This document shows, in pieces, positions 1 through 13,685 of a DNA stretch of 64,000 bases. A program made the translations under genes and the position numbers. The notes beneath the pieces were generated by a model, which saw only the letters and a program-made list of their open reading frames with translations, did no database searches and was not told the DNA's origin. Origin of the DNA: Phallus indusiatus (taxonomy: Eukaryota > Basidiomycota > Agaricomycetes > Phallales > Phallaceae); contig JAQFWX010000126.1 in assembly GCA_027605045.1 (NCBI GenBank), forward strand, positions 35,658 to 99,657, given 5' to 3'. The first letter of the stretch is position 1; each line of letters opens with the position of its first letter.

Positions 1-666
1 TAGATTCATCACTGTCATCACTTTTCTGACTAATTAGTCTAGTCACCTTCCCTCAACACTTCTTGCATCCTTCATAAAACGGCTTTCCCGGCTTTCCTTA
101 CATGCTCCGCCAGCAGCTATCATAACAATTATACCCTTTACTTACAACATCCTAAAACGACATCCAGCTTGCATGGTAATGATCCATCGCGACGTCGACT
201 CCAAAAATGATGGTATGTATATGACTCATTTTCAGAACTTAGCACGAATTTACTTAAGCGCTATAAGATCCTTTCATCGCTGATGAACCCTCTCCTTATC
301 AAACAAATGCGTTATCTTCGTCGCTGTGGGAACTGATGTCGCATAGGAATCACTATCACGCACCTGTAGCAACCTTAGCTCGAATTTTTAGTGACGCATT
401 TACAAAACCCGCATATAACATGGAAGATTTCTTAGATCATACATACACAACGGTAGGTCAAATGCGAGATTTATAAAACAGCTTTTGCTCATTTGTATAT
501 CCGTTACCAGTTGTTTGAAGCAGAGGCCAAACGTAAAATCAAAAAGGAGCCGCCGCTTGCATTGGAGCATGATAGAAAACTTTTTGCGGTGGAAAAGAAG
601 GATGCCGGCGATGAGGATGTCTCAATGATCCATTCCGATGTTGTTACAGAACTATGGGCCTTTTAA
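1..666 (+). CDS. NOC4: Nucleolar complex protein 4, C-terminal part (runs off left edge)
   Basis: The last three exons are visible, at 38-212, 268-452 and 511-666 (171 residues, stop TAA at 664). The segment before 38 is the 3' end of an intron. The reading matches the C-terminus of the CBF/Mak21 family protein Noc4/Utp19: a FIKRLSRLSLHAPPAA stretch, YNILKRHPACMVMIHR, then SLWELMSHRNHYHAPV and EDFLDHTYTTLFEAE. In known fungi Noc4 pairs with Nop14 in the nucleolus and is needed for 40S subunit assembly and export. Introns are 55 and 58 nt. The gene is convergent with the next one, with only 27 bp between stop codons, so their 3' UTRs must overlap. Identification rests on conserved motif order. 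The N-terminal two thirds lies outside the window. Confidence 0.88.
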
Positions 667-693
667 GATACGACGAAACTAATACATAAACCC

Positions 694-1974
694 TTAAACC
701 TCTGCCCGCAGTCTGGCCAAGATTGCCCGTATAAGACCTGGCACATCGTTCGAGGCGGCATGTACGCTGACAAGCTCTTGAATATCCATGTTGCTAGGTT
801 CTAGAAGCGACGCCTCAGCGAGTCTGTCCGTCCCCGGTTTAAAGACGAATTGAAGGACCGCTCGGCGTCCTCTTGGAAGGGAATACATAAGTCTGAGTTC
901 ATTGTCAGTTGGGGTCTCGAAGCTCTCCAGCGACATCAGTGACTTATGCAGCGACACCGCTGCAGAGTACCTGCATTGAAAGCCGTCAGTGAATGGACCG
1001 TTAAAAAACCGAATGTATTGTTCTTACCAGTCGTTCAAATTCGGCCACCGATTATCCTCCTCTAACCGCTGTGTTCGTTTCAGCTCTTCTTCATTTGCCG
1101 CCCGTTCCGCTTTAAGTCTTTCCAATTCTCTCATTCGTGACTTTATTTCCTCTTTAAGTTCTTCACCTTTCTTCTTCTGTTCCCCTAACATAATGTCAAG
1201 TTCGCCCATTTCCTCCTGTTGCTGATCCGCGAGGGTTGTAGCAGCATCGATGGTGAGTCGAGGAGCCGGGTGCGCTGCTCGTAATCGGGTTAGCGCGAGT
1301 CGTGCATCAAGGACTTTCTGTGTTAATTCAGCGGCTTCTTTGGTCGTCGAATGTGCATGTTGGTAGGCTGGAACGATAAGGTATCAGTGATGAAAAGACC
1401 TTCTCACACCGGATCACCTAGTTTCACCTTGTTCTACTTCTAAAGCTTCCTGCCGTATTTGATCATATATTTCCTCTAGTTTAACTTTGTCTTCTTTCAA
1501 TAGCCGTTTTTTCTCCTCGTTATCGATTTCTGGAATGTACGTTCGGGTTAAATTATTGGTATACTAGTTTGATTCAGCACCTACCCAGCTGTTTGTTGGT
1601 TTCAGCGTCCACATCTGGTTCGTCTGGGCTAACGATGATTTTGGTGTACTTGTCCTTTGCATGGTGTTGAATATAATGAAACTTGAGTTTTTTCAAAAAA
1701 GACTATAGAAATCAGGTCAGAAATAAACCAGACAAACAGTTTATAAAACACCCACCCGCTGTGCAGAAACATCGGCTTCAAGCACCTCAGGATCTAATGG
1801 GCCAGTCGAGAGAGAGCAATCGGTGAAACTCGAGAAGTCTTTGTGAAGAAATTGATTTTTGAGATCTATAATGGTTAATCCGGCTGACTCTAGCTCCTTT
1901 TGCAATGCGAAAGCGCGTTCTAGTTCAGGCGTGGTCATGGTTTTGGGTTGAATTATTGGTTGTTGATGCGGCAC
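694..1974 (-). CDS. Kinetochore protein Sos7-like, coiled coil
   Basis: Five exons (1756-1974, 1585-1702, 1428-1529, 1028-1367, 694-970) sum to 1056 nt, giving 351 residues. The N-terminus has an Asp/Leu-rich segment ending in FLHKDFSSF. It is followed by FLKKLKFHYIQHHAKDKYTK, which resembles the conserved FL+KLKF-Y motif of fungal Sos7. A long Glu/Lys/Arg-rich coiled coil follows (roughly residues 95-260), then a globular C-terminus around LRLMYSLPRGRRAVLQFVF. In fission yeast, Sos7 binds Spc7/KNL1 at the outer kinetochore. The start is the first ATG of the frame; a second ATG 12 codons on (MTTPELERAF) is also possible. Family assignment is by motif and architecture only. Another coiled-coil kinetochore subunit remains possible. 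Confidence 0.6.
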
Positions 1975-2264
1975 GCGTCACGTACGTAATACGCGTTTTG
2001 TCACGTGCATGATATTTTCATCGAAAGTGATGTCATTGGTCCACGCGCCAGTTTGCTCCAAGCTTTCGAGAGCCTCCAACAAGGACCAATGCAAAGGCCT
2101 CAGTTTGAAACCATAATCATTATGAGAGAGCGACGGGAAATTTGAATTTGAGAGCTCGGAAACTGGAATCTTGACCGGCGTGTGAACTTGAAGCTCACGT
2201 GGCGTCAGGGAGTCTACAGTTACAAGTTCTCTCTTGGCAACCCATTAAGGGCCCCTTCGTAGTC

Positions 2265-2788
2265 ATGAGCGACGACATACACAAGATCTTTCAAACACTT
2301 CGAGAACGACAACCGTTGCCACCGTTGTTGCCTACACAGGCGTTCTCTTCTGATATGACGGAAAAAATTAATTCACTTCTGGCTGGGGACGGCGTCAAAG
2401 CGGGTAGATATTTCTATGGAACACAACTAAGATCACCTTTTTTTCTAAACAAAGTGTTTCTTGATTTCTAGCATTTCACCTGTTAAACGATGATATCCAG
2501 CGATGTCACAATATCGCACAGAAGAGAGAAGGAAACCCGACATTTGATTACATGCACGCCGTCTTGCATCGCAGGGAGAGGGACTTCTGGAATTCGAAAT
2601 GGTGGTTCAACCGCATAGCCCATCCGCTTTTGAAGGAGTGTTATGGCGACCAACTTCCTCAAACATTTGTCGATGACGTAGAGCGCGCCGAAAAGAACAA
2701 AGACCAGGTCAAAATCTCAGATTTGGAGCAAACACAAATGGTAGAAATGGTCAAATTAGCGCAATATTCTATTAAAAACAATCTTTGA
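2265..2788 (+). CDS. Small conserved fungal protein of unknown function
   Basis: Two exons (2265-2403 and 2472-2788) give 151 residues. The start is the first ATG (MSDDIHKIF); an apparent longer frame upstream opens only with GTG. The second exon contains HLLNDDIQRCHNIAQ and VLHRRERDFWNSKWWFNRI. That pattern (acidic helix, then HRRE.DF.N..WWF) recalls a widespread but uncharacterised fungal family. No signal peptide or membrane segment is seen. It is transcribed divergently from the Sos7-like gene over a 290-bp shared upstream region. No function is proposed. Confidence 0.75.
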
Positions 2789-3022
2789 GAAAGGAAGGAA
2801 GAAAATATCTCTTTATTTTTTTTTGTATTTTTTTTGTTGTTCTAAAGAGCAAATGTAAATCATACCTGAATGGACCCCTGTGGACTCACTTGCTACTTGC
2901 GGATCATTCAACTGAGCCTCTCTCCAGAATAAGGACTGTCATCCAAAAATCCGTCTTACTCCTCTTCCTTTTGAACTTTTTACTCTTATACACCTCTTTG
3001 TTCGTTCTTCTTTCCTCTTGCC

Positions 3023-4551
<1,529 letters not shown>

Positions 4552-5663
4552 TTGCTTTCATAAACCCTGTTGACGCTGTATCTCATATCCTACGTGTGTC
4601 CCTTTTTTCGTTCACCTATCGTAATATTTCATTTTATTTCACATTATATTGTAATTGCGGGTTTTGTTGGTTCATGTCGAAAACGTCAAACTATAAATAA
4701 TGTAACAAGTACTACTACTATACTCATGTAATATGCATTTCGTTTATGACCTGATACAATTTTTTACCATAACTAGCATCGCCATGGCATAGTCATCTCG
4801 ACCAATAAGGGTCGGTGCCTTCCAAATGCCCTGAAAGTGGCTAGGCTCAAACGAACTTGCGGTTGGAGCTTGTCAACTTGGATGAAATTCTGATGCTGAA
4901 TTTTCCTAGGCATTGAGAACGAGTTAATGTGACTTGAAAAGGTAGAATGGAGTTCAGAGCGCGTAGGTCTCTTTGATCGGAACTGACGTTCTGACAGCAA
5001 TTGAGGTGATTTTCGGCATGCCACGGCAGGATGACAGGCGTGTGACACAAACCGTAAAAAATCATCACTGACTCCCAGACTCGACCAACTGGCGTGTCTT
5101 GAGTCAGTTGAGCTGACTGGTCTAGGAAACTGTGCATCGAATTAGCGATCTCACTTCCATCTTTCGGGGGGTGTATACATCCTGCTTCATTTTTTTCGAT
5201 TGCTTTTTTGGGCGGCTAAGCAACTGTTTTTCATGTCAATGAAAGTCGGGATTCTGGACTTTGCCGAATCGTCAGATGGCATTTGTACTTGGGCCTTATC
5301 TGGTTCTTATACCCGTTGTCAATATCTGGCGCATGGTTCCAAATTCTATTAAGTCAGGAAACGAACACGCTTCGAGATTGTCCTTCCCATGGTCTGTTGA
5401 AACAATGATCAAATCATCCACTCATTTGCGTTTCGGCTGCCAATCACAGCGATTGTAGTTTGACTCGGCTGCTGATATGCTGGTTTTACTGGCTGCTGCG
5501 ATCTGATTTTCTAAACGCATCTAGACATCATGCTTACCGGAAATGCTATGCATTAACCAACCAATATATTTTTTTTCCCGGTAATCCGTCTTCAGCTATA
5601 AAATCAAATTATCGCTTAGTCTCTTTCTCCAATACATACCTCAGGCCCTTAGACACAAACACT
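4552..5663 (+). other. Intergenic region upstream of DyP gene
   Basis: This 1.1-kb spacer has only short frames on both strands, with no codon bias or recognisable motifs. It holds the 3' UTR of the MAP kinase gene on the left and the DyP promoter on the right. Nothing else is supported. Confidence 0.6.
5597..5603 (+). promoter_or_regulatory. TATA box of DyP peroxidase gene
   Basis: TATAAAA lies 61 bp before the peroxidase ATG, a usual spacing for a fungal TATA promoter. The assignment is by position and sequence only. Confidence 0.5.
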
Positions 5664-7583
5664 ATGGTGTCTCCTGTCGTCATTCTTTTCCTAGTAGTCT
5701 CTCAATTATTTAGTTCTTCTTATGGGTCTCCTCATTCTCAGGAGAAACGATCTTCAAATCTCCTAGGACCACTCTTTTGTACGCCTCCCAACTTCAAGGA
5801 ATGAATTTTCACTTATCAATTAATGTAGCTAATCCAGCTTTTCCACCGCTGCCATTTTTGGGAGATGCTTTAAGAGGTGCCAACGATGCAGGTATCGATC
5901 TTTACAATATTCAAGCTGATATTCTGTAAGCCACTGCTTGAATTGACCTCCTTCTATCCAAATACATATATTCACCGACGTTAGTCTTGGCCAGAATAAA
6001 CTTGCCGAATCCTTTTGTTTCTTTCAAATACAAGATCCTGTTTCCTTTAGATCTCGTTTACAAGTCTTTGGGCCTTTCGTCACAAGCATCGCACAAGCGT
6101 TGGTCACCGATGGTTTGCCTCCGGCTTTCGTTAACATTGCTTTCTCGGCTTCTGGTTTAAAAAAAATGGGTGTCACTCAATCTATTGGTGATACGTTTTT
6201 CGATAACGGGCAATTCGTGGATTCTGCGAGCTTGGGCGACCCTTCAACAAATAATTGGATCCCCGCTTTTCAAGGAAACAGTATTCACGGTTTACTATTT
6301 GTTTCTGCGGGGTCAGCACTTGAGGCACAAGCTGAATTAGAGCTTTACAAGGGGATATTCGGAAATTCCATTCAAGAAGCGTATACCCTTCAAGGTCAGG
6401 CTCGACCCGGTGACCAACAGGGACATGAACGTGAGTACTATTAAGGGGGGGAAAGTTTTGACAGCTTTTTTATGAAAATTGTTTAGACTTTGGCTTCCTG
6501 GATGGAATCAGTCAGCCAGCTGTGGCTAATTTCACAATGAACCCTCTACCTGGTCAGATTACCGTTCCCTTGGGTTCAATTTTATTAGGCGAACCCGGCG
6601 ATGTCAATGCTAGCATCCGTCCCTCTTGGGCAAAAGATGGCTCACTTCTTGTTTTCCGTCAACTACAACAATTAGTTCCCGAATTTGATTCTTTCTTATC
6701 AACCAACGCCATTCAGGGCCCGGGTCTGTCGGCTCAGCAAGGAGCGGACCTTCTCGGGGCTAGGATGGTAGGAAGATGGCAAAGTGTAATACAGTTTATT
6801 TCTTCGCATGTGTCACTTGTTCATGACATTTTTATATTAAGGGCGCACCTGTATTCTTAAGCCCAATGGCGGATGATCCAACTCTCGGTCAAGATAATAC
6901 TCGCAACAATGATTTCACATACGAGGCTCCCGGCTCTAATATAACTTCCGATCAAACTTTATGCCCATTCGCGGCTCATATACGAAAATCAAATCCTAGA
7001 GCCGATTTAAATCCTATTGACACAACTCACCACTTCATGCGTTCGGCTATACCCTATGGACCGGAAGGTACGCGCATATAATTGACTAGATTTCGCCGAA
7101 TATATATATCTTTGGATTATAGTTACCCCCCAAGAAAGTGCGCAAGGTACAACGACACAAAACAGAGGTTTAGCTTTTGGTATGTTCCGGATTTTCTCAC
7201 AACAACAGATCGTGCTGGTGCTCATTGATGATAATTTTAATTTCAGTTTGCTATCAATCAAGTCTGTTGAACGGTTTCAGATTTGTGCAAACTAAGTGGG
7301 AAAACAATGTCAAGTATGTCTATGTTGTGATACATTAACGCAATCAATACTAATAATTAACATTCTGATGCTATCCAGCTTTATCTTTGGAAAGACAGAT
7401 CCCACACCCGGTTTTGATGCTATCAACGGCCAACACGCCGGCCAATCTCGTTTCACAACTGGTCTCAATCCTTTTAACTCTACTCAAAACACCACGATAC
7501 CCATTCAATTTGTTCAGCCCCTTGGAGGAGAATACTTTTTTTCTCCTGCCATTAACGTTCTTAAATCTGGCTTCTTTATGTAG
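5664..7583 (+). CDS. Dye-decolorizing (DyP-type) heme peroxidase, secreted
   Basis: Eight exons (5664-5778, 5829-5925, 5985-6430, 6487-6785, 6842-7067, 7123-7179, 7247-7313, 7379-7583) give 503 residues, the normal size for a basidiomycete DyP. The N-terminus is a hydrophobic signal peptide (VVILFLVVSQLFSSSYG) followed by a probable KR propeptide site. The diagnostic GFLDG motif carries the distal catalytic Asp (about D225). The proximal heme His lies in HHFMRSAIPYG (about 382-383), and a conserved Arg sits in NRGLAFVCYQ (about R409). Several N-x-S/T sequons suggest glycosylation. The family oxidises dyes and lignin-related phenolics with H2O2. All active-site motifs are intact, so activity is expected. 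Confidence 0.95.
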
Positions 7584-8018
7584 CAGGAAGGACTTTACTT
7601 GGTTATTTAATTGATTACCGGCCTATTTTATCTTTTCACTCTCCTTAAACTCGTGTATTTCTCATAACAATTATGCATCAGCGGCCAAGTGACCATTCAC
7701 GTCAGCTAGCAAAACTTCAAAGAGTCAGGGTAACTTCACCCTATTTTCACTCCATCAGTGAATGCCTGACTTTGTCTACTAAATTGATAACACTAGATAG
7801 ATGAGGTAATCTGTACTGCGATCAAGAATTCTGTTGAAGTAAACATAGCAACTTCGGGGATATGTGATTTTGAGAAACACAAGTTTATGTTCGACTGGGC
7901 GCTTCGACCGAGTTTTATTAAGTAAGTCTCACGTGATAACATATTGTTCGTGACAACTTAATAAGCGAGTCTATAATTAAATCCTTTGTTCTGCACTTCA
8001 CGTTCTACCACCAAGTAC
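7584..8018 (+). other. Intergenic spacer between DyP and Mad3
   Basis: This is a 435-bp gap between two same-strand genes. It contains the DyP 3' UTR and the Mad3 promoter. No coding or structural signal was seen. A TTG-initiated frame reaching into Mad3 from 7986 is not a start. Confidence 0.5.
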
Positions 8019-9402
8019 ATGGCTTCCGACGACGAAAGAAACGATCTTGTTGCAAATGAGGAGATAGTCGACGCGGACATCATTGAAGCAGTAAAAGAAA
8101 ACATTCAACCACTTCAAAAGGGCCGACGTGCGACTGCACTCTCCGCTATTTTCTCAACTCCACATTCTCAAAGAGAAGTCATACTGAGCCGAAGACGCGC
8201 GAAGTTTCGCCTTGAGGTGGAACAAGCTCTCAACGACGATGACGACGATGATGACGACGAAACCTCAGATCCGTTGGACGTCTATTCAAGATTTGTCGCG
8301 TGGACAATGGAGTCGTACCCTCAAGGACAGAATTTTGAATCAGGACTTGTTGAGTTGATTGAAGAGGCTACTAGAGTGCTGAAAGATAAGGAGGTCTATC
8401 GACAAGATCCGCGTTATCTCAAATTGTGGATTCTTTACGCTAGTTACGTTCAACAGCCTCAGCTCATTTACGCTTTCTTATTGGAGAATGAGATTGGAAC
8501 TGACCTAGGGCAATTTTATGAAGAATACGCTAATTGCTTGGAAAGAGATAACTCGTGAGTGACTTCTTTGAAGGAACACTAGTAAATATATTTAAAGTGG
8601 CTATTCTCCAGCTATAAGAAAGCCGATGAAATTTATCGTCTAGGTATTGCGAGGAGGATTGAAACCATTGCGCACTTGAAAAGCCGATATACAGAATTTC
8701 AGAAGCGCATGTTAACCGCGAAACCTCAGACCTCTTCTCCAGAAGAAGATTCCAGGCCATCTCAGACGTCGTCTTCAGCCCCTGTGTTGGGACGGAGGAA
8801 GGTTCTCGGAGAGACCTCCCGTAGTAAAGCCGTTCCTCCACCTACAACTGAACAGCCGAAGCAACCCAATGCTCGTATGCAAATATTTATAGATCCTACG
8901 GGCGAAGCCAGTGTAGAAGCTGAACGAAGTGCCTGGCCAGAACTTGGTACGCGTGTATCGAGGACTAAAGAAAACAGGCCCGAGGTATTCAAAATGGCGG
9001 ATGGACCCCTAAAATCTCGAGCTTCCAGCCATGCCTCTGGGAGTGTATTTAACGCCGCTCCCCGAGCTACGTTCGTTCCGTTTCGTGACGCAGACCCAGT
9101 AAGTAGCTGTTTACAGGCTTCACCCGACGTCATCATCAGGCTCAATCTTGTTTTCCCAAGATCGAGAAAACCAACCAAACTTCACTCGCATCAAAAGCTT
9201 CTTTTACACCCTTTCAAGATGAGGTATGGCTGACTTTTTTTTCATGCTATTTTCCACGGGATCTTAATTTAGAAATTAGGAGTTGAAAGAAACACCAGTA
9301 CGCGTGGAAGCTCCTAGTATGGCTGTGCCCCGAATAAAGCAGATGGGAACGACTACGGAAGCAGAGGCACTGAGAAAAGACCCTTTCAAGAATTATAGGT
9401 GA
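8019..9402 (+). CDS. MAD3: Spindle checkpoint protein Mad3/BubR1, kinase-less
   Basis: Four exons (8019-8554, 8612-9098, 9161-9223, 9280-9402) give 402 residues. The first KEN box, at about residues 26-28, sits in the conserved context KENIQPLQKGRR. A Mad3/Bub1 TPR-like domain follows (residues about 60-210; DPLDVYSRFVAWT, DPRYLKLWILYA). A second KEN box is at about 298-300 (RTKENRPE). The protein ends without a kinase domain, as expected for Mad3 rather than Bub1. Mad3 is a subunit of the mitotic checkpoint complex, inhibiting APC/C-Cdc20 as a pseudosubstrate. An eight-residue Asp run (codons GAC/GAT, about 8236-8261) lies between KEN1 and the TPR domain. The ATG is the first in frame. Confidence 0.93.
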
Positions 9403-10586
9403 ACGTTGGTGTCTTGTGGTGGGGAATCTTCGGTGTGGCCATTTTGACTTGCCAGTGCCATTCCGTCCCGAGTTCTTTTGTTTGTGATTGAATTTGTAAT
9501 TGAATTGTTTCATTGGGCCTTATTATATGTACTTATGACGTGGTCCAGACAACCTAAATGCAGTTTTCATTTAATTTGCAATTCATTAATATCTTTTTAC
9601 TGGACACCTGTATATTTCAATTCCACATTTGTGAATTAATGAGCTTAGTGCGAATGTTTATCAATCAATCAATTGACCTTGGGGTTAAAATTTCAGGGAT
9701 TTCAAGAGTGTGTAGTAAGCTAATATTTTCCGTGTGTCGTAGAAACTGCGAAGATTTGGGGGCATTTGACCTTCCAAACGTGGCTCACAATGCTGATTGA
9801 CCGGAATTAGCTATGCTACTGTAAACACGTCGCACGATTCATGGGTTTACTAATGACCTCATATGTCAGGTTGAGGAGTGAACTGGTGACTGCACGGAAA
9901 TGGAAAGTTGAACTCCTAAAAACGCCAACTGTGGTGAATATCAGTAGTAGCTTAAGACCAGCAAAGCCGGGAAATGGGTATAACAGGAAATATATATTAG
10001 GAGTGAGAGCCATAAGATACGATACGATGGTCAAGGCGTATACATCGTAAGTACTCCTAAAATACGGTGACCGGTGGGGCGCTGACCCATCCAGGATAAT
10101 TTGAATTGCTGTACACATTAGCAGTGCTGATTCACGAAAAGCCTCAGTAAAGATCACGAAAGGAGGTGGCTGGGATTATTGTATTTGTGGTATTGTCTTA
10201 TCAATTGATAAATTCAAAACAACCACTAGTTGGTAGTACTAGGTCAAGTTAGCATACAGGACGAATCGTCACAGCGTCACGTCACGGTGGTCCATTTTTG
10301 CCGCCTTCCGAAGCCCCTGTGCGGACCGGCGCCTAGGTGTCGGAGTTTGATTGTTTTGCATTGTAGCAAAATTCAGCTTTGACACCGCCCGTCCTATTTA
10401 ACTGTCGCACCTCCTTGTGACCAGTCAATATCTTTCTCCGTCTGCTTTGGGTTTCGTGCTGCTGCCATCTTTTCCCATTTATTCAGTGACATTTTGATTT
10501 TTCAATTTCAATATTATATTCATACCCTCTTACGTCTGCTTTTTCTCTCTCTCGCCCTCTCCTGTTCGTCTGCTTCTATTTGAATA
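9403..10586 (+). other. Intergenic region upstream of CCCH gene
   Basis: This 1.2-kb spacer has short frames on both strands (for example near 9841-10157) without family signals. The last 150 bp are pyrimidine-rich (CT tracts at 10530-10565), typical of a fungal promoter/5' UTR leading to the ATG at 10587. Confidence 0.5.
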
Positions 10587-12745
10587 ATGCCGAGTGACAA
10601 GTTCGACCTCTCAGACACAAGTTCGGGTTCTAAAGAACGAGAAGGAGACCGCGATAAAGAAAGGGACAAGAATGGTTCAAAATCCAAAACTAATGCTGGT
10701 CAGACAAAAAGTGCGTGGTTCAGCAGACGCCCGCTTCTTGCGAAAAAAAAAAAGAAAACTAACACGAAACTGACCCCCATCTCATTGCAGCCAAAGACGT
10801 TTCACACGTTCCCTGCAAATTTTTCAGGTTGAGTCAATGTACAGCCGGTGCCTCTTGTCCTTTTTCTCACCAGATGGCTGAGCCTGGGCAACAAAAGGAC
10901 ACTTGCCAGTGGTTCTTGAAGGGCAATTGCAAGTTCGGCCACAAGTGTGCCTTGGCCCACGTTCTCCCCGGTCAACCGATGTCTATGGACAGGAAAAACA
11001 AGAAGGCCGCTCAGCAAGCCACTGCAGCTACAGGCGTTCCTCCTGCCGTTTCCACCACTGCCGGTAATAACAAACGCACCACCGGGACTACCGAGAAGCG
11101 AAAGGCACCCGGCGCAAAAGAAGAAAGCCTGCGAATTGGCATCGCGCGCGGTTTGGGAAGAGGGTCTGCTCCTATTTCAATTTCAAAAGCTACGCTGTCT
11201 CCCTCCGCACCAGCACCTTCATTGAGCGACACAGATTTTCCTTTCGGTTTACCGGACGACTTTACCCCGCAAGTGGTTCAAACCTCTACAACATTAAAAC
11301 AACACGAGTCTCAAAATAGTGTCGATACAAGCCCTGCCCCTTCGTTAAATCCTCTACCTCTCGCCGAAGTTGTTGTTACCCCACCTCGACTCGAGTCTGC
11401 CAGACAGGCCGGCAGTAGCACCCCTTCTCAACAAGATACCCTGACAGAAGATAACACTCCTCTCCCACTATCTAAACCTTCAATTCCACGAGGATTTTCC
11501 CGTCAAAATGGTTCAGGAGACTTCGGATTTGGACCCATTGGCTCCCCTCCACGTTCGTCTCCCGCCCATACCCCAACCTCACAACCAATACCACAATCCA
11601 TCCACAAGATCAATGAATTCTCGCCTTCCGTTTCTCCCCAAACTTCCGGATTAATAACCAGTCCTATGCCTGCATCGTCCCCTTTCTCTAAAAACGCTTT
11701 CATGTCCTACAGCTTAGATTTGGATACTTCGGCTAGTACACAGATTCGTACCGCTGGCACGCGACCTCCTGTTATTACCGGAGCCATGTCTGTCGGTGGT
11801 ATCGCCGGATGGGACTCGGCCGTCGCGGGAACTGTCGAAGAAGACGACTTTGAAGAATTTTTGCCGTCAAGTTTGAACGAGCTTCTCACAGATGAAGAGA
11901 AAAAACGTCGATTAAGTCGCACCGGCGGTCAACGTCCAGTTATGGAGACGCACCACCGTTATTCGCGTTCAGTACCTGCAGTCAACCTGATGGACAGCGT
12001 GAAGGGAATCTGGAGTGATAACAACGGAGATCTGCAATCGAATGTTGGCCTCAGTCCGTCATTCCTTGGTACATCCAACGTCTCCACCGGGTTTTTACCG
12101 AGGCGTACGCCTGTCAACGCGCGAACATTCTCCGAGGCACCGCCAGCCCTCACTGCTAGCAGCACGCATCTCAATTTCTCTAGTTCAGGCTCTCCTTTAA
12201 CCACTGGTTTCATATCCCCGCCTTTACCGAATATTTTCTCCTCGCAGCGTACTAGCAACATCGCGCAACATCAGTCCGCTTCTGGAACACTGGATTCACT
12301 CCAACAACCGCGGCCGATTCCTGCAGCCAATCAGGATTTGTACAGCGGTAACCCCCTTAGCCCAACTGTCCGTGCTTTGCAAGAGCATGCACCTGGACAA
12401 AGCTTGCCGCAAGGACTTGCGGCTGGATTGAGCAGATTGCACATTCGGCCGTCTGCATCGATTGTAAGCGGCGCAAGCCCGCATCTTCCTACTCTATCGG
12501 GAAGCCCAGGTGCACGGTTAATGGGAGGGTCTAGTTTCACGAGCAATCATAATGAATATACCGGGTTGACAGGGTTGAGTCAAGCGACATCTGCGAATTC
12601 TATGTTGGGTTCTTTAGAGTCGCGTTCTAACAATATCAATATTCCGAACCGAAGACAGTGGCCTTCTTTGTCGATGAAAAGTCCGCTAACGTCAGCTGTT
12701 ACCACCAATGACGATGGACTGTTCGAAATGGACGAAGATAAATGA
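10587..12745 (+). CDS. Tandem CCCH zinc-finger RNA-binding protein
   Basis: Two exons (10587-10710, 10791-12745) give 692 residues. After a charged N-terminus come two CCCH fingers of the CX7CX5CX3H type. Finger 1 uses C50, C58, C64 and H68; finger 2 uses C80, C88, C94 and H98 (CQWFLKGNCKFGHKCALAH). The rest is a long Ser/Pro/Thr-rich, low-complexity tail with an acidic patch (VEEDDFEEFLPSSLNELL) that may be a short linear motif. The finger pair resembles fungal Lee1-like proteins. Members of the wider class bind RNA and influence mRNA fate. The intron falls just before finger 1 and has a long A-tract and a CTAAC branch site. Confidence 0.85.
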
Positions 12746-13652
12746 AACAAATATCCCCCTCCTTTTCTTTTTGCCTTTGTGTGTCGCACGATGCCTTTCC
12801 CTTTTTTTCCATTTCCTTCATACGCGTCGATCGAACACATACGGTGACGACACCTGTCTCTTCTTGGGGTTAAAGTGTAATGTTACATTTGGGACGTTAT
12901 CCTCTGTGTGAGGATGAGCGTCCATTCCTTTCTTTCCAGTCTCCCTCATTGGAAAAGACGTCGAAGTCCATCTAAGCGGACTTTGTTTACCGCCTATACT
13001 GCATATGTCATGTATATTGGGCCGGGAGGACACGACATACATCCATACTAAAAGGGAAGGTACTTAGCCCTGCAGGTCCCGCAAGTACGATCCGATACGA
13101 ACTTGAATTCTTCTTTTCTTCACCTTTCTTTTCTCTGTTTGTTTGATGCTTAGGGATATACCATAGCCGTGTTCTATCTCAAAGCTTTGTATTTTACCTC
13201 AAGCTCCCTTTTTTTTTGTTTGTTTGTTTTTTATTCCATCCATCATATCTGTTGTTTACTATCGCGTGCCTGCATGTTAATAAAAGTTAGTTACGATGAT
13301 GTCGAATATAATGATCCGCTAATGTTATTATACAAATGCAAGTAATAATAATAATATGCTTATGCATCTGAAGCTCTTTGGGCATTATGCCAGACCCAAA
13401 CGTTCGGCAGATCTTTGATGATTACAAAGTCATGTGTGCATTAGACAATTCCCTTCATTCATTTTTTTGATGTTGTCGTTATCGGACCGGTCTGCCGATA
13501 GTCAATTTGTTTTTAAACTTTTTGTCGTTTCTTCCTAACATTCGTGGCTGCATCCCGCTACTTCAAATACAGCAAAAATTTCACCGCGAATTTGATCCGA
13601 CCACGTGCACACCCGGCATAATATGATGTATTATGATGCTACTTGCACATCA
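12746..13652 (+). other. Intergenic, 3' flank of CCCH gene
   Basis: The first several hundred bases are pyrimidine-rich and look like a long 3' UTR. Composition becomes AT-rich toward 13.6 kb. No gene is supported. Confidence 0.45.
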
Positions 13653-13658
13653 TATTCT
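13653..13658 (+). repeat. Left target-site duplication TATTCT
   Basis: TATTCT abuts the left inverted repeat and is repeated exactly at 16056-16061 after the right inverted repeat. Confidence 0.65.
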
Positions 13659-13685
13659 TATGGTGTACATTTGTGGTCAGCTCCA
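13659..13685 (+). repeat. Left terminal inverted repeat
   Basis: These 27 bp match 16029-16055 in reverse complement with no mismatch. Similarity ends abruptly inward of 13685. Confidence 0.85.

Noticed and set aside
10829..11232. Overlapping frames inside the CCCH gene on both strands
   Set aside because: They are shadows of the long exon. The zinc-finger frame alone has consistent motifs and a stop matching the gene end.
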